DNA from: CAZRUM01 sp964603435
GTDB lineage: Bacteria; Patescibacteriota; Patescibacteriia; Magasanikbacterales; UBA922
Assembly: GCA_964603435.1 (NCBI GenBank)
Contig: CAZRUM010000007.1
Location: 1 to 33,051, forward strand
DNA: 33,051 bases
Reading direction: 5' to 3'
This document shows positions 12,684-20,090 of this stretch, one piece after another. The first letter of the stretch is position 1. Each line of letters begins with the position of its first letter. The notes beneath the pieces were generated by a model. That model had not been told where the DNA came from, ran no database searches, and saw only the letters and a list, made by a program, of their open reading frames with translations. Position numbers and translations under genes: made by a program.

Positions 12684-12956
12684 ATGACTTTTTCCCCCCT
12701 AGACAATTCAAAACAATCCACACTCAAAAAAGACGAGAAATTTCTTGGTGTTGCAGAAACTTGTCTGAATGAAATTTTTAAACCAGAAGTTGCTGAAAAA
12801 ATCAGACCACTTTTCCTAAAAAATCGCACTTTGACGCTATCTTGTGCTAATTCGGAAATTGCCGGTGAAGTAAGGGAAAAACAAGACAAAATAGTTATCA
12901 AAATGAATGAAAAACTAGGCACAAAAGAGGTGGATAGAGTACGATATCTTCTATAA
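12684..12956 (+). CDS. DUF721 / DciA-like protein (90 aa)
   Basis: From the ATG at 12684: MTFSPLDNSKQSTLKKDEKF, then a helix, a strand pair (RTLTLSCANSEIAGEVREK) and a final IVIKMNEKLGTKEVDRVRYL. The pattern of hydrophobic strand, a short S/N-S-x-A turn, helix and closing (V/I)xx(I/V)R(Y/F) is that of DUF721, whose DciA members load the replicative helicase in many bacteria. The conserved Trp of some family members is absent. The frame is open upstream to 12636, but those 16 residues (MCIRKRYLASLGINKS) come from the palindromic repeat, as for atpD. No SD. Confidence 0.65.
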   Translation: MTFSPLDNSKQSTLKKDEKFLGVAETCLNEIFKPEVAEKIRPLFLKNRTLTLSCANSEIAGEVREKQDKIVIKMNEKLGTKEVDRVRYLL

Positions 12957-12964
12957 AACTGGTA

Positions 12965-12993
12965 TTGATAAAAAACTCTAAATATACTACAAT
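12965..12993 (+). promoter_or_regulatory. Consensus promoter for the 131-aa membrane protein
   Basis: TTGATA (12965-12970), 17-bp spacer, TACAAT (12988-12993). Expected start about 13000, inside the following hairpin. Confidence 0.75.
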
Positions 12994-12995
12994 AG

Positions 12996-13018
12996 AATAG
13001 CCTCAAATGGGCTATTTT
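12996..13018 (+). terminator. Terminator of the DUF721 gene, overlapping the next transcription start
   Basis: Stem AATAGCC / GGCTATT (12996-13002, 13009-13015) followed by TTAT-type sequence. It lies directly after the -10 of the next gene. Confidence 0.65.
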
Positions 13019-13041
13019 ATAAACTCTGACAACAAATAAAT

Positions 13042-13437
13042 ATGACCCTAAAACAATACCTAACAATCATGATTTTAGGCACCCTACTATGCTGGATAGC
13101 TTGGGGTATGGTACTAATAAACATTGATCCATTTTCTGATTCTGGAATAGGTTTTGCCTTTTTTTATGTCAGTTTATTCTTTGGTCTAATAGGCACTGTG
13201 TCTATTTTTTCATTGCTCTTGCGTAAATTATTTAGCCGAGTTGATCTCCCCATGTACCGCTATGTCCAAAAAAGTTTTCGCGATTCATTATTTTTTGGTG
13301 TCCTACTGATTTTACTACTATACTTACAAGGTGAAAATTATCTTCGTTGGTGGAACGGGGGAGTCCTAGTAGGAGGTTTAATATTATATTTATCATTTAT
13401 CTGGTCTACTAAAAAAGAAATAAAAACAATAGAATAA
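13042..13437 (+). CDS. Hypothetical membrane protein (131 aa, about 4 TM)
   Basis: Hydrophobic segments at about residues 8-28, 36-62, 85-97 and 106-121 separated by short polar loops; the loop after the second segment is basic (RKLFSRVDLP, then YVQKSFRDS), so both ends probably face the cytoplasm. The C-terminus is charged (STKKEIKTIE). I do not recognise a named family. It has its own promoter and lies 4 bp before proS, so the two are probably co-transcribed. Confidence 0.8.
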   Translation: MTLKQYLTIMILGTLLCWIAWGMVLINIDPFSDSGIGFAFFYVSLFFGLIGTVSIFSLLLRKLFSRVDLPMYRYVQKSFRDSLFFGVLLILLLYLQGENYLRWWNGGVLVGGLILYLSFIWSTKKEIKTIE

Positions 13438-13441
13438 AAAT

Positions 13442-14665
13442 ATGCGACAATCGAAATTATTTACAAAAACAATAAAGGACGCCCCAAAAGATGAGGTCTC
13501 AAAAAACGCCCAACTTCTAATTCGGGCCGGTTTTATTCATAAAGAAATGGCCGGAGCTTACGACTACTTACCACTAGGCCTACGTGTTTTAAATAAAATT
13601 AACAATATCATCCGTGAAGAGATGAATACTATTGGTGGGCAAGAATTATTTTTGACTAGTCTACAAAATCCAGAAATCTGGAAAAAAACAGATCGATGGT
13701 CTGATGAAATTGTAGACAATTGGTTCAAAACAAAATTAAAAAATGATACAGAACTTGGTCTTGGTTTTACACACGAAGAACCTTTGACTCTTCTAATGAA
13801 ATCTCATCTTAATTCTTATAAAGATTTACCAGTCTATCCTTATCAAATTCAAACAAAATTTAGAAATGAACTTCGCTCCAAAAGTGGTATCATGCGTTGT
13901 CGTGAATTTTTAATGAAAGATTTATATTCTTTTTCTAAAAACCAAGAGGAGCACGATGAATTTTATGAAAAAAGTAAAATTGCCTACGACAAAATATTTG
14001 AACGTTGTGGTCTAGGCGATATAACCTATATTACCTTTGCTTCTGGTGGTGTTTTTAGTAAATACTCTCATGAATTCCAGACTTTATCAGACGCAGGAGA
14101 AGATACAATTTATGTTCACAAAGAAAAGAAAATTGCTGTCAACAAAGAAGTTTTGAATGATGAGGTTTTAGCAGAACTAGATGTAAAAAGAGAGGATTTA
14201 GTAGAAGAAAAAGCCATTGAAGTTGGAAATATTTTTGGTTTAGGTACTAGATTTTCAGAACCACTTGGACTCAAATATATCGATAAAGAAGGCAAACAGC
14301 AGACTGTATTTATGGGTAGCTATGGTATCGGACCTGGACGTGTAATGGGCACAATCGTAGAAACACACAATGACGAAAACGGTATTATCTGGCCAGAGGA
14401 AGTGGCCCCATATCAGATTCATCTTATTTCTCTTTGTAGAGATGGGGTGCAGATAAAACAAGCCGACGAACTGTATGAAAAATTGATAGCTGAAGGTAAA
14501 GAAGTTTTATATGATGATAGAGAAGCAAACCCTGGACAAAAGTTTGCAGAGTCAGATTTGATTGGTATTCCAACCAGATATATTGTCAGCCCAAAAACTT
14601 TGGCAAATAATGAGATTGAAGTAAAAAACAGAAAAACTGGAGAAGTAACAATGGAGGACTTATAA
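13442..14665 (+). CDS. proS: Prolyl-tRNA synthetase, short form
   Basis: 407 aa. Class II motif 1 GAYDYLPLGLRVLNKI, the TSLQNPEIWKKTDRW element, TRNE-like motif 2 (TKFRNELRSKSGIMRCREFL followed by MKDLYSF), motif 3 MGSYGIGPGRVMG, and a C-terminal anticodon-binding domain (HLISLCRDGVQIKQADELYE and GIPTRYIVSPKT). It charges tRNA-Pro in the cytoplasm. The ~180-aa editing (INS) domain of typical bacterial ProRS (~570 aa) is missing; only a short linker (YVHKEKKIAVNKEVLNDEVL) lies between motifs 2 and 3, so proofreading of Ala-tRNA-Pro would need another protein or not occur. ATG start, TAAAAAT context. Confidence 0.95.
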   Translation: MRQSKLFTKTIKDAPKDEVSKNAQLLIRAGFIHKEMAGAYDYLPLGLRVLNKINNIIREEMNTIGGQELFLTSLQNPEIWKKTDRWSDEIVDNWFKTKLKNDTELGLGFTHEEPLTLLMKSHLNSYKDLPVYPYQIQTKFRNELRSKSGIMRCREFLMKDLYSFSKNQEEHDEFYEKSKIAYDKIFERCGLGDITYITFASGGVFSKYSHEFQTLSDAGEDTIYVHKEKKIAVNKEVLNDEVLAELDVKREDLVEEKAIEVGNIFGLGTRFSEPLGLKYIDKEGKQQTVFMGSYGIGPGRVMGTIVETHNDENGIIWPEEVAPYQIHLISLCRDGVQIKQADELYEKLIAEGKEVLYDDREANPGQKFAESDLIGIPTRYIVSPKTLANNEIEVKNRKTGEVTMEDL

Positions 14666-14742
14666 CATTCTAATTACGAAAACCACTTCGTGGTACGAAT
14701 ATTCGAAATTCGAAAATTCGTACAAATTCGTAATTTGAATGT
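14665..14742 (+). repeat. Compound palindrome between proS and mreB
   Basis: Outer arms ACATTCTAATTACGAA (14665-14680) and TTCGTAATTTGAATGT (14727-14742) match at 15 of 16 positions when folded. Inside are ACCAC-TTC-GTGGT (14682-14694) and GTACGAAT / ATTCGTAC (14693-14700, 14716-14723). The folded form would be a three-way junction. The first base is the last base of the proS stop codon. It may serve as terminator or be a second mobile palindrome family; it is unlike the GAAGGATCCC family. Confidence 0.75.
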
Positions 14743-14750
14743 AATTTAAA

Positions 14751-14756
14751 TATTAT
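14751..14756 (+). promoter_or_regulatory. Possible -10 element of the mre operon
   Basis: TATTAT ends 8 bp before the mreB ATG; no clear -35 at 16-18 bp. If used, the mRNA would be leaderless. Confidence 0.3.
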
Positions 14757-14764
14757 ACACTTTT

Positions 14765-15814
14765 ATGTTTAAAAACGTTTTTCAAAAATTTACTACTGAA
14801 GTCGGAATTGATTTGGGAACAGCCAACACTCTTGTTTATATCAAACAAAAAGGGATTGTAATAGATGAGCCTTCAGTGGTGGCTGTAAACACTCGTACAG
14901 AGCAGATTTTGGCTGTAGGCAATGAAGCAAAATCAATGCTTGGAAAAACTCCACCACACATTGAAGTTACCAGACCTTTGTCTCATGGTATTATTTCTGA
15001 TTATGAAGTGACAGAGAAAATGCTCAAATATTTTATTGATAAAATTAATGAAGATAGATTTGCGATCGTTTCTCGCCCTAGAGTTGTTATTTGTGTACCA
15101 TTGGAAGTCACTGAGGTAGAAAGAAAAGCAGTAGAAGATGCTACTATCTCTGCTGGCGCCAAAGAAGTTTTTATTATCCAAGAACCAATGGCAGCCGCGA
15201 TTGGTTCTCATATGCCAATCCAAGATCCTATTGGAAACATGATAGTAGATATTGGTGGTGGTAATACAGAAGTGGCTGTAATTTCTTTGTCTGGAGTTGT
15301 AAATTGGAAATCAACTCCTGTGGCAGGAGACGAAATGAACAAAAGCATAATACAGTATGCCAAAGAAGTTTTCAATTTATTTATTGGTGAAAGTCACGCA
15401 GAACAAATAAAAATAAAAATAGGTTCGGCCATGCCAGAAGATGAAATAATAGAATTTCCTATGCGCGGTCGTGATGTTATGACAGGTTTACCTCGTGAAG
15501 TTATGGTAACAAACGAACACATACGCGAAGCTTTGGAACGTTGTGTCTCAACTATTGTGGAACATATAAAAATGGCATTGGAGGTCACACCACCAGAACT
15601 AACAGCAGATATTCACGAGAGAGGGCTGCTCTTGACTGGAGGAGGTTCAATGTTGAAAGGAATCGATAAAATAATTTCTCAAATGGCCGATATCCCAGTC
15701 AGAGTAGACGGTGACCCTCTTACATCAGTTGTGCGTGGTACAGGTATTTTACTCGATGACGAAGCGTTATTGAAAGAAGTAGCTCTACCTTCGGCTAGAG
15801 ATAGTAGAAAATAA
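14765..15814 (+). CDS. mreB: Rod shape-determining protein MreB (bacterial actin)
   Basis: 349 aa. Actin-fold nucleotide motifs: phosphate 1 EVGIDLGTANTLVY, the EPMAAAIGSHMPI connector, phosphate 2 MIVDIGGGNTEVAVIS, and adenosine motif LLLTGGGSMLKGID. The membrane-binding N-terminus is MFKNVFQKF. MreB filaments under the membrane organise the lateral wall synthesis machinery. Length and motifs are standard. First gene of a tight mreB-mreC-mreD-mrdA cluster (8-bp gap to mreC). Start ATG without SD. Confidence 0.97.
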   Translation: MFKNVFQKFTTEVGIDLGTANTLVYIKQKGIVIDEPSVVAVNTRTEQILAVGNEAKSMLGKTPPHIEVTRPLSHGIISDYEVTEKMLKYFIDKINEDRFAIVSRPRVVICVPLEVTEVERKAVEDATISAGAKEVFIIQEPMAAAIGSHMPIQDPIGNMIVDIGGGNTEVAVISLSGVVNWKSTPVAGDEMNKSIIQYAKEVFNLFIGESHAEQIKIKIGSAMPEDEIIEFPMRGRDVMTGLPREVMVTNEHIREALERCVSTIVEHIKMALEVTPPELTADIHERGLLLTGGGSMLKGIDKIISQMADIPVRVDGDPLTSVVRGTGILLDDEALLKEVALPSARDSRK

Positions 15815-15822
15815 ACAAAAAT

Positions 15823-16620
15823 ATGACCAAAAAATTAAAAACTTTATTCAGTGTTACACTGGTTATAGTTTTAACAATCATTCTTCACTTTATCGGTTGG
15901 CTTTCGCCAATCGAAATTTTTTTTCATAGACTTATTAGTCCTGCTAGCCAAGCAGTGTATTCCTTGAATATTAACATTGATGAGAAAGAAGAAAAATTTG
16001 ATTCTATAGAGGATCTAGAAACTGCTTATCAAAATTTAAAAAATGAAAGACTTCAAGAAAGTATTGACGTCTCAACTTTAGGTATTTTAAAACAAGAGAA
16101 TGAAGAATTGCGCAAACAATTAAATTTTTTACAAGAAAAAAAATATGATACTGTGGGAGGACAAGTAATTGGTAAAAATATTGACCCACTTGGTAACACC
16201 ATTATTATAAATAGAGGGAAGGATGATAGCATAAATATAAATTATCCTGTAATTGCTGGACCTGGAGTTCTAATAGGCAAAGTAATTAAAGTAGAAAACA
16301 AAATGTCTGTTATAAGATTAATCAATGATAATCAAAGTAAAGTGGCGGCCACCATCATGAATGGAGAGAAGAGTATAGGGTTAGTTGAAGGTGGTTATGG
16401 TATTTCGGTACGTATGAATTTTATTCCTCAAAACGAAATGATAACAGTAGGAGATACGATTGTGACTTCTGGTCTCGAAGAAAATATTCCCAAAGGTTTG
16501 GTAATTGGCACGATTGAGGCAGTTGAAAAAGAAGCCTATCAGCCATTTCAGCAGGCAATCTTACACCCGGCCGTAAATTTGGAAAAACTAATACTAATTT
16601 CTGTGATTATTCCTTCATAA
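15823..16620 (+). CDS. mreC: Rod shape-determining protein MreC
   Basis: 265 aa. N-terminal membrane helix (LFSVTLVIVLTIILHFIGWL), a coiled-coil linker rich in E, K and L (ENEELRKQLNFLQEK), then the beta-barrel domain with VIGKNIDPLGNTIIINRG, YPVIAGPGVLIGKVIKVE and GDTIVTSGLEENIPKGLVIG, the MreC hallmark. Bitopic protein with its bulk outside the cytoplasmic membrane that connects MreB to the elongation penicillin-binding protein. 13-bp gap to mreD. Confidence 0.94.
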   Translation: MTKKLKTLFSVTLVIVLTIILHFIGWLSPIEIFFHRLISPASQAVYSLNINIDEKEEKFDSIEDLETAYQNLKNERLQESIDVSTLGILKQENEELRKQLNFLQEKKYDTVGGQVIGKNIDPLGNTIIINRGKDDSININYPVIAGPGVLIGKVIKVENKMSVIRLINDNQSKVAATIMNGEKSIGLVEGGYGISVRMNFIPQNEMITVGDTIVTSGLEENIPKGLVIGTIEAVEKEAYQPFQQAILHPAVNLEKLILISVIIPS

Positions 16621-16633
16621 CACCCTTACTGAT

Positions 16634-17176
16634 ATGGAACGCTTAATAAAAATTTTTAGTATATTTATAGGGCTAATTTTTATTACTGGATTAAATATTG
16701 GTTTATCTTATCTACTACCATTTCCATATTCAAAAATAAATATAATTTTTGCTATTATAATTTTAATTTTATTTTGGAGAGGTTCTGGCACCATCGTCTG
16801 GCTAACTTTTTTTACACATTTAATTTTAGAATTTTTTATGACCACACCTTTTGGTGTAGTTTTGTTTTCTGCCACCATGACTAGTCTAATAATTTTTTGG
16901 CTTTACCAAAATTTTTTTACCAATCGTTCTTGGTATGTTTCAATTTTAGTTTCACTTTTAACTATTTCTATATTTAGATTATTTTATATTATTTTATTGT
17001 GGCTACTATCAAACCTAAATATCATCGAAAACGTTTCTTGGGTTTTAGTTTTCACCACTATTTGGTGGGAGCTATTTTTTACAACCATATTTGTTTTAAT
17101 TGTTTATCTAATTTTGACTAAATTTTCCAGAAGATTTAGTTCTGCAATTATTGAATCATATACTTTCAAAGTATAA
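16634..17176 (+). CDS. mreD: Rod shape-determining protein MreD (membrane)
   Basis: 180 aa, almost entirely hydrophobic, with 5-6 predicted transmembrane helices (IFSIFIGLIFITGLNIGLSY; INIIFAIIILILFWRG; others). Sequence alone is weakly diagnostic, as usual for MreD, but its position between mreC and the PBP2 gene and its size and topology make the assignment firm. A member of the Rod elongation complex. 9-bp gap to mrdA. Confidence 0.82.
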   Translation: MERLIKIFSIFIGLIFITGLNIGLSYLLPFPYSKINIIFAIIILILFWRGSGTIVWLTFFTHLILEFFMTTPFGVVLFSATMTSLIIFWLYQNFFTNRSWYVSILVSLLTISIFRLFYIILLWLLSNLNIIENVSWVLVFTTIWWELFFTTIFVLIVYLILTKFSRRFSSAIIESYTFKV

Positions 17177-17185
17177 AAATGATTT

Positions 17186-19180
17186 ATGAAGGATAAAAAT
17201 ATCGATATCTTTGCCCCTGAAGCCCGCACCCCAGCAGACAATGCTTTGGGTGGACGCTATCGCAATGCTTGGACAGAAGAATCTATGTACTGGGAAAAAA
17301 AAGCTGGCAGACAGGTTGCTATGATTGGCGAAAAAGACCACATGGGCTCTAGTTTAAATAAAAAGAAAATTTTTTATTTTTTTATTTTTTTAATTTGTAC
17401 TTTTTTTTTCTTAGGCACTAGAATAGTCTATTTACAAATTATACAAGGAGGGGACTACCGTGCCTCTGCTGAAAACAATCGACAAAGAGTACTTCCTATT
17501 GTCTCTGAAAGAGGTCTCATCTACGATAGAAATGACATACAGCTCACAAAAAATATTCCTAATTTTGCTTTGGCTCTGGTTCCTCAGGATTTACCTAGAA
17601 AAAAAGCAGATAGAGGAAAAATAATTACAAAATTAGCAGAAATGACAAACAAAAGCCCAGAAAAGGTTGCGCAAATTTTAGAAGAATATGGATCCTACAG
17701 TTATGAATCAATTGTAATTGCAGAGGATATTGATTATGATCATGCTTTATCAATCTTACTTGCCTCAGCCGACTTACCTGGTATTCAAATACAGCGGGCT
17801 AGCAAACGTCTCTATCTCAATGATTTTTTAGATACAAAACAATATGAAGAAACTGAACCTCACTCTCTTTCCCACGTCCTAGGTTATACTGGAAAATTAA
17901 ATCGAGAAGAACTTGATAAACTATATTCACAAGGTTATTTACCTTCTGATAGTATTGGAAAAAGCGGTGTGGAAAAAAGCTATGAATCTTTTTTACGTGG
18001 TACTTATGGTAAAAAAAGAATTGAAGTTAATGCTGTTGGCAAAGAGCAGTCCGTCTTGGCAGAAGAAGAACCAAAACCCGGCTTTCATTTAAAACTTGCT
18101 ATTGACGTTAAAATACAAGAAAATTTAGAAAGGATACTTAATAAAAATCTAAAAGCTAGTGGAAAAAAACGTGCCTCTGGTATTGTAATGAATCCTCAGA
18201 CTGGCGAGGTCTTAGCTTTAGTTAGTTTACCGGCTTTTGATAATAATGATTTTTCTGGTGGTATTAGTCGAGAGCAATACAAAGGTTATCTTGAAAATGA
18301 AGACAACCCGCTCTTTAATCGCTCTCTCTCTGGTACTTATCCTTCTGGTTCCATTATAAAACCAGCCATTGCCTTAGCTGCTCTACAGGAAGGTATAATT
18401 AATGCTTCTACTAATTTTTTAAGCACTGGTGGTTTAGCAGTTAGCTCCTGGTTTTTCCCTGATTGGAAAGCTGGTGGCCATGGTCGGACTAATGTCAGAT
18501 TTTCTTTGGCCTGGTCTGTAAATACTTTTTATTATTATATTGGTGGAGGTTTTGAAGACTATGTCGGCTTGGGTGTAGCCAGAATAACTGATTATCTGCG
18601 TGAATTTGGTTTTTCCAAACAAACAGGTGTAGATTTACCTGGTGAAGGTGTTGGTTTTTTACCTTCAAAAGAATGGAAGAAAGAGGTCAAACAAGAACGC
18701 TGGTATGTGGGTGACACCTACAATCTATCAATTGGGCAAGGTGATTTACTAGTCACGCCATTACAAATTGCCAATTATACCGCGGTCTTGGCAAACGGAG
18801 GTACACTTTACAAACCACACATTGTAAAATCAATTATAGATCCAATTTCAAAAGAGGAACAAAATATTGAACCAGAAATTTTAAATGAAAATTTTATAGA
18901 CAAAAGCTATATCAACATTGTTCGCCTGGGTATGAAAGATTGTGTGGATTATGGCTCTTGTCGTAGATTATCACTCTTACCATTTTCAGTAGCCGGAAAA
19001 ACTGGTACGGCTCAGTGGAGCAGTAATAAAGAAAATCATTCTTGGTTTACTTCTTTTGCCCCATTTGATAATCCAAAAATTACCGTGACCATTCTAGTAG
19101 AAGAAGGTGGGGGAGGTAGTGAATTGGCTGGACCAATTGCTTTTGATTTTTATAATTGGTGGTGGGGATATACACACTAA
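17186..19180 (+). CDS. mrdA: Penicillin-binding protein 2 (elongation transpeptidase)
   Basis: 664 aa. An unusually long cytoplasmic N-terminus (about 58 residues, with FAPEARTPADNALGG), a membrane helix at about 61-80 (IFYFFIFLICTFFFLGTRIV), the dimerisation domain from YRASAENNRQRVLP with the ERGLIYDRN motif, then the transpeptidase domain. Active-site motifs: S389-x-x-K392 (SGSIIKP), S444-V-N446 and K605-T-G-T608. It crosslinks peptidoglycan during rod elongation with RodA, which is not in the window. Two acidic stretches and a long insertion around YVGLGVARITDYLREFGF are normal for class B PBPs. Last gene of the mre cluster. Confidence 0.95.
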   Translation: MKDKNIDIFAPEARTPADNALGGRYRNAWTEESMYWEKKAGRQVAMIGEKDHMGSSLNKKKIFYFFIFLICTFFFLGTRIVYLQIIQGGDYRASAENNRQRVLPIVSERGLIYDRNDIQLTKNIPNFALALVPQDLPRKKADRGKIITKLAEMTNKSPEKVAQILEEYGSYSYESIVIAEDIDYDHALSILLASADLPGIQIQRASKRLYLNDFLDTKQYEETEPHSLSHVLGYTGKLNREELDKLYSQGYLPSDSIGKSGVEKSYESFLRGTYGKKRIEVNAVGKEQSVLAEEEPKPGFHLKLAIDVKIQENLERILNKNLKASGKKRASGIVMNPQTGEVLALVSLPAFDNNDFSGGISREQYKGYLENEDNPLFNRSLSGTYPSGSIIKPAIALAALQEGIINASTNFLSTGGLAVSSWFFPDWKAGGHGRTNVRFSLAWSVNTFYYYIGGGFEDYVGLGVARITDYLREFGFSKQTGVDLPGEGVGFLPSKEWKKEVKQERWYVGDTYNLSIGQGDLLVTPLQIANYTAVLANGGTLYKPHIVKSIIDPISKEEQNIEPEILNENFIDKSYINIVRLGMKDCVDYGSCRRLSLLPFSVAGKTGTAQWSSNKENHSWFTSFAPFDNPKITVTILVEEGGGGSELAGPIAFDFYNWWWGYTH

Positions 19181-19218
19181 ACACGAAATAAACAATACAA
19201 AGATAATCTAACTTGTTT

Positions 19219-19244
19219 GCAATGTACCCTTTCTGATACATTGT
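19219..19244 (+). promoter_or_regulatory. Inverted repeat downstream of mrdA (operator- or terminator-like)
   Basis: GCAATGTA (19219-19226), 10-bp gap, TACATTGT (19237-19244). No T run follows, so it is a poor terminator. It lies 12 bp upstream of the greA -35 and could be an operator. Confidence 0.35.
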
Positions 19245-19255
19245 GGACAACTTTA

Positions 19256-19283
19256 TTGCTATTAAAAATAACTCTGCTATACT
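19256..19283 (+). promoter_or_regulatory. greA promoter
   Basis: TTGCTA (19256-19261), 16-bp spacer, TATACT (19278-19283) with an extended TGC before the -10. The leader would be about 65 nt. Confidence 0.6.
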
Positions 19284-19353
19284 AGCTTTATCCGCTATTC
19301 AAGCGCGATATTTTGTTTAATCCTGATAAAATCGGGAATTGATTACTAAAATT

Positions 19354-19824
19354 ATGACAGAAGAACAAATACAGTATCTAAGTACTGACAAACAAGAACA
19401 ACTAGAGGTTGAAATGAAAAAGATTAAGGAAGAAACTATCCCCAAACTTGCCAAACGCATAGATGATGCCAGGCAGATGGGGGATCTATCTGAGAATGCT
19501 GAATATCACAGTGCTCGCGAAGAAATGGCTTGGGCACAAAGTAGAGTGAAACAAATTGTATATATTTTGGATAATTCTGAAATTATTTCTGATGCGACTG
19601 ACAATAAAGGCACCATAAATGTAGGCTCCATCATTAAAATAAAAAGTTCCACCGGAGAAAAAGAATATACTATTGTTGGTGCTCAAGAAGCTGATCCGGT
19701 AGCTGGTAAAATTTCAAATGAATCACCTTTGGGTAGTGCTTTTGTAGGCAAGAAAAAAGGGGACAAAGTAATAGTGAAACTCCCTGCAGGAGAAAAAGAA
19801 TTTAAGATTACTAGTGTTAAGTAA
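19354..19824 (+). CDS. greA: Transcript cleavage factor GreA
   Basis: 156 aa from the ATG at 19354 (MTEEQIQYLSTDKQEQLEVE). N-terminal antiparallel coiled coil with the catalytic-tip motif MGDLSENAEYHSAREE (acidic D and E that enter the polymerase secondary channel), then a C-terminal FKBP-like domain with GSIIKIKSS, ISNESPLGSAFVGKKKGD and KEFKITSVK. It rescues backtracked RNA polymerase. A TTG at 19339 in the same frame would add five residues (MITKI) but has no support. Own promoter upstream. Confidence 0.95.
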   Translation: MTEEQIQYLSTDKQEQLEVEMKKIKEETIPKLAKRIDDARQMGDLSENAEYHSAREEMAWAQSRVKQIVYILDNSEIISDATDNKGTINVGSIIKIKSSTGEKEYTIVGAQEADPVAGKISNESPLGSAFVGKKKGDKVIVKLPAGEKEFKITSVK

Positions 19825-19878
19825 ATTTAGCTAAAATAAGCCAAAAACACAGTTTATCCAGGTTTTTTATAAAAACCC

Positions 19879-19907
19879 TTGACATATTTTTCTCTGTATG
19901 ATAATCT
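19879..19907 (+). promoter_or_regulatory. Strong promoter upstream of the 20-aa ORF and the giant gene
   Basis: TTGACA (19879-19884, perfect consensus), 17-bp spacer, TAATCT (19902-19907). Confidence 0.75.
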
Positions 19908-19965
19908 AGATTTAGTTAGAATAAAACTCAAGTTTAAATTTAACTTCTTGTTTTCTACCAAAAAT

Positions 19966-20028
19966 ATGGATTACAATGTTGAACAAATAAATCTTGGACT
20001 TGTCACAAAAAAATATTTTTTAAATTGA
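19966..20028 (+). CDS. Micro-ORF (20 aa) overlapping a terminator
   Basis: MDYNVEQINLGLVTKKYFLN, in the AAAAAT-ATG context used by native genes. Its TGA stop ends at the first base of the terminator stem at 20028, so a ribosome finishing the ORF would sit on the stem. It could be a leader peptide controlling read-through into the giant gene, a free micropeptide or chance. No sequence family recognised. Confidence 0.35.
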   Translation: MDYNVEQINLGLVTKKYFLN

Positions 20029-20051
20029 ACCCAGTCTTACTGGGTTTTTTT
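20028..20051 (+). terminator. Terminator/attenuator before the giant secreted gene
   Basis: Stem AACCCAGT / ACTGGGTT (20028-20035, 20039-20046) with a CTT loop, then a run of T. It separates the strong promoter at 19879 from the gene at 20091. Confidence 0.85.
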
Positions 20052-20078
20052 GAACCTTACTTTTAAATAATTTAAAAT
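20050..20078 (+). promoter_or_regulatory. Proximal promoter of the giant transglutaminase-like gene
   Basis: TTGAAC (20050-20055), 17-bp spacer, TAAAAT (20073-20078). The -10 ends 12 bp before the ATG, implying a leader of about 5 nt. Confidence 0.5.
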
Positions 20079-20090
20079 AACATTATTTAT

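Noticed and set aside
19861..19878. GGTTTTTTATAAAAACC as greA terminator
   Set aside because: It is palindromic but nearly all A/T, has no following T run and abuts the next promoter, so evidence for termination is too weak.
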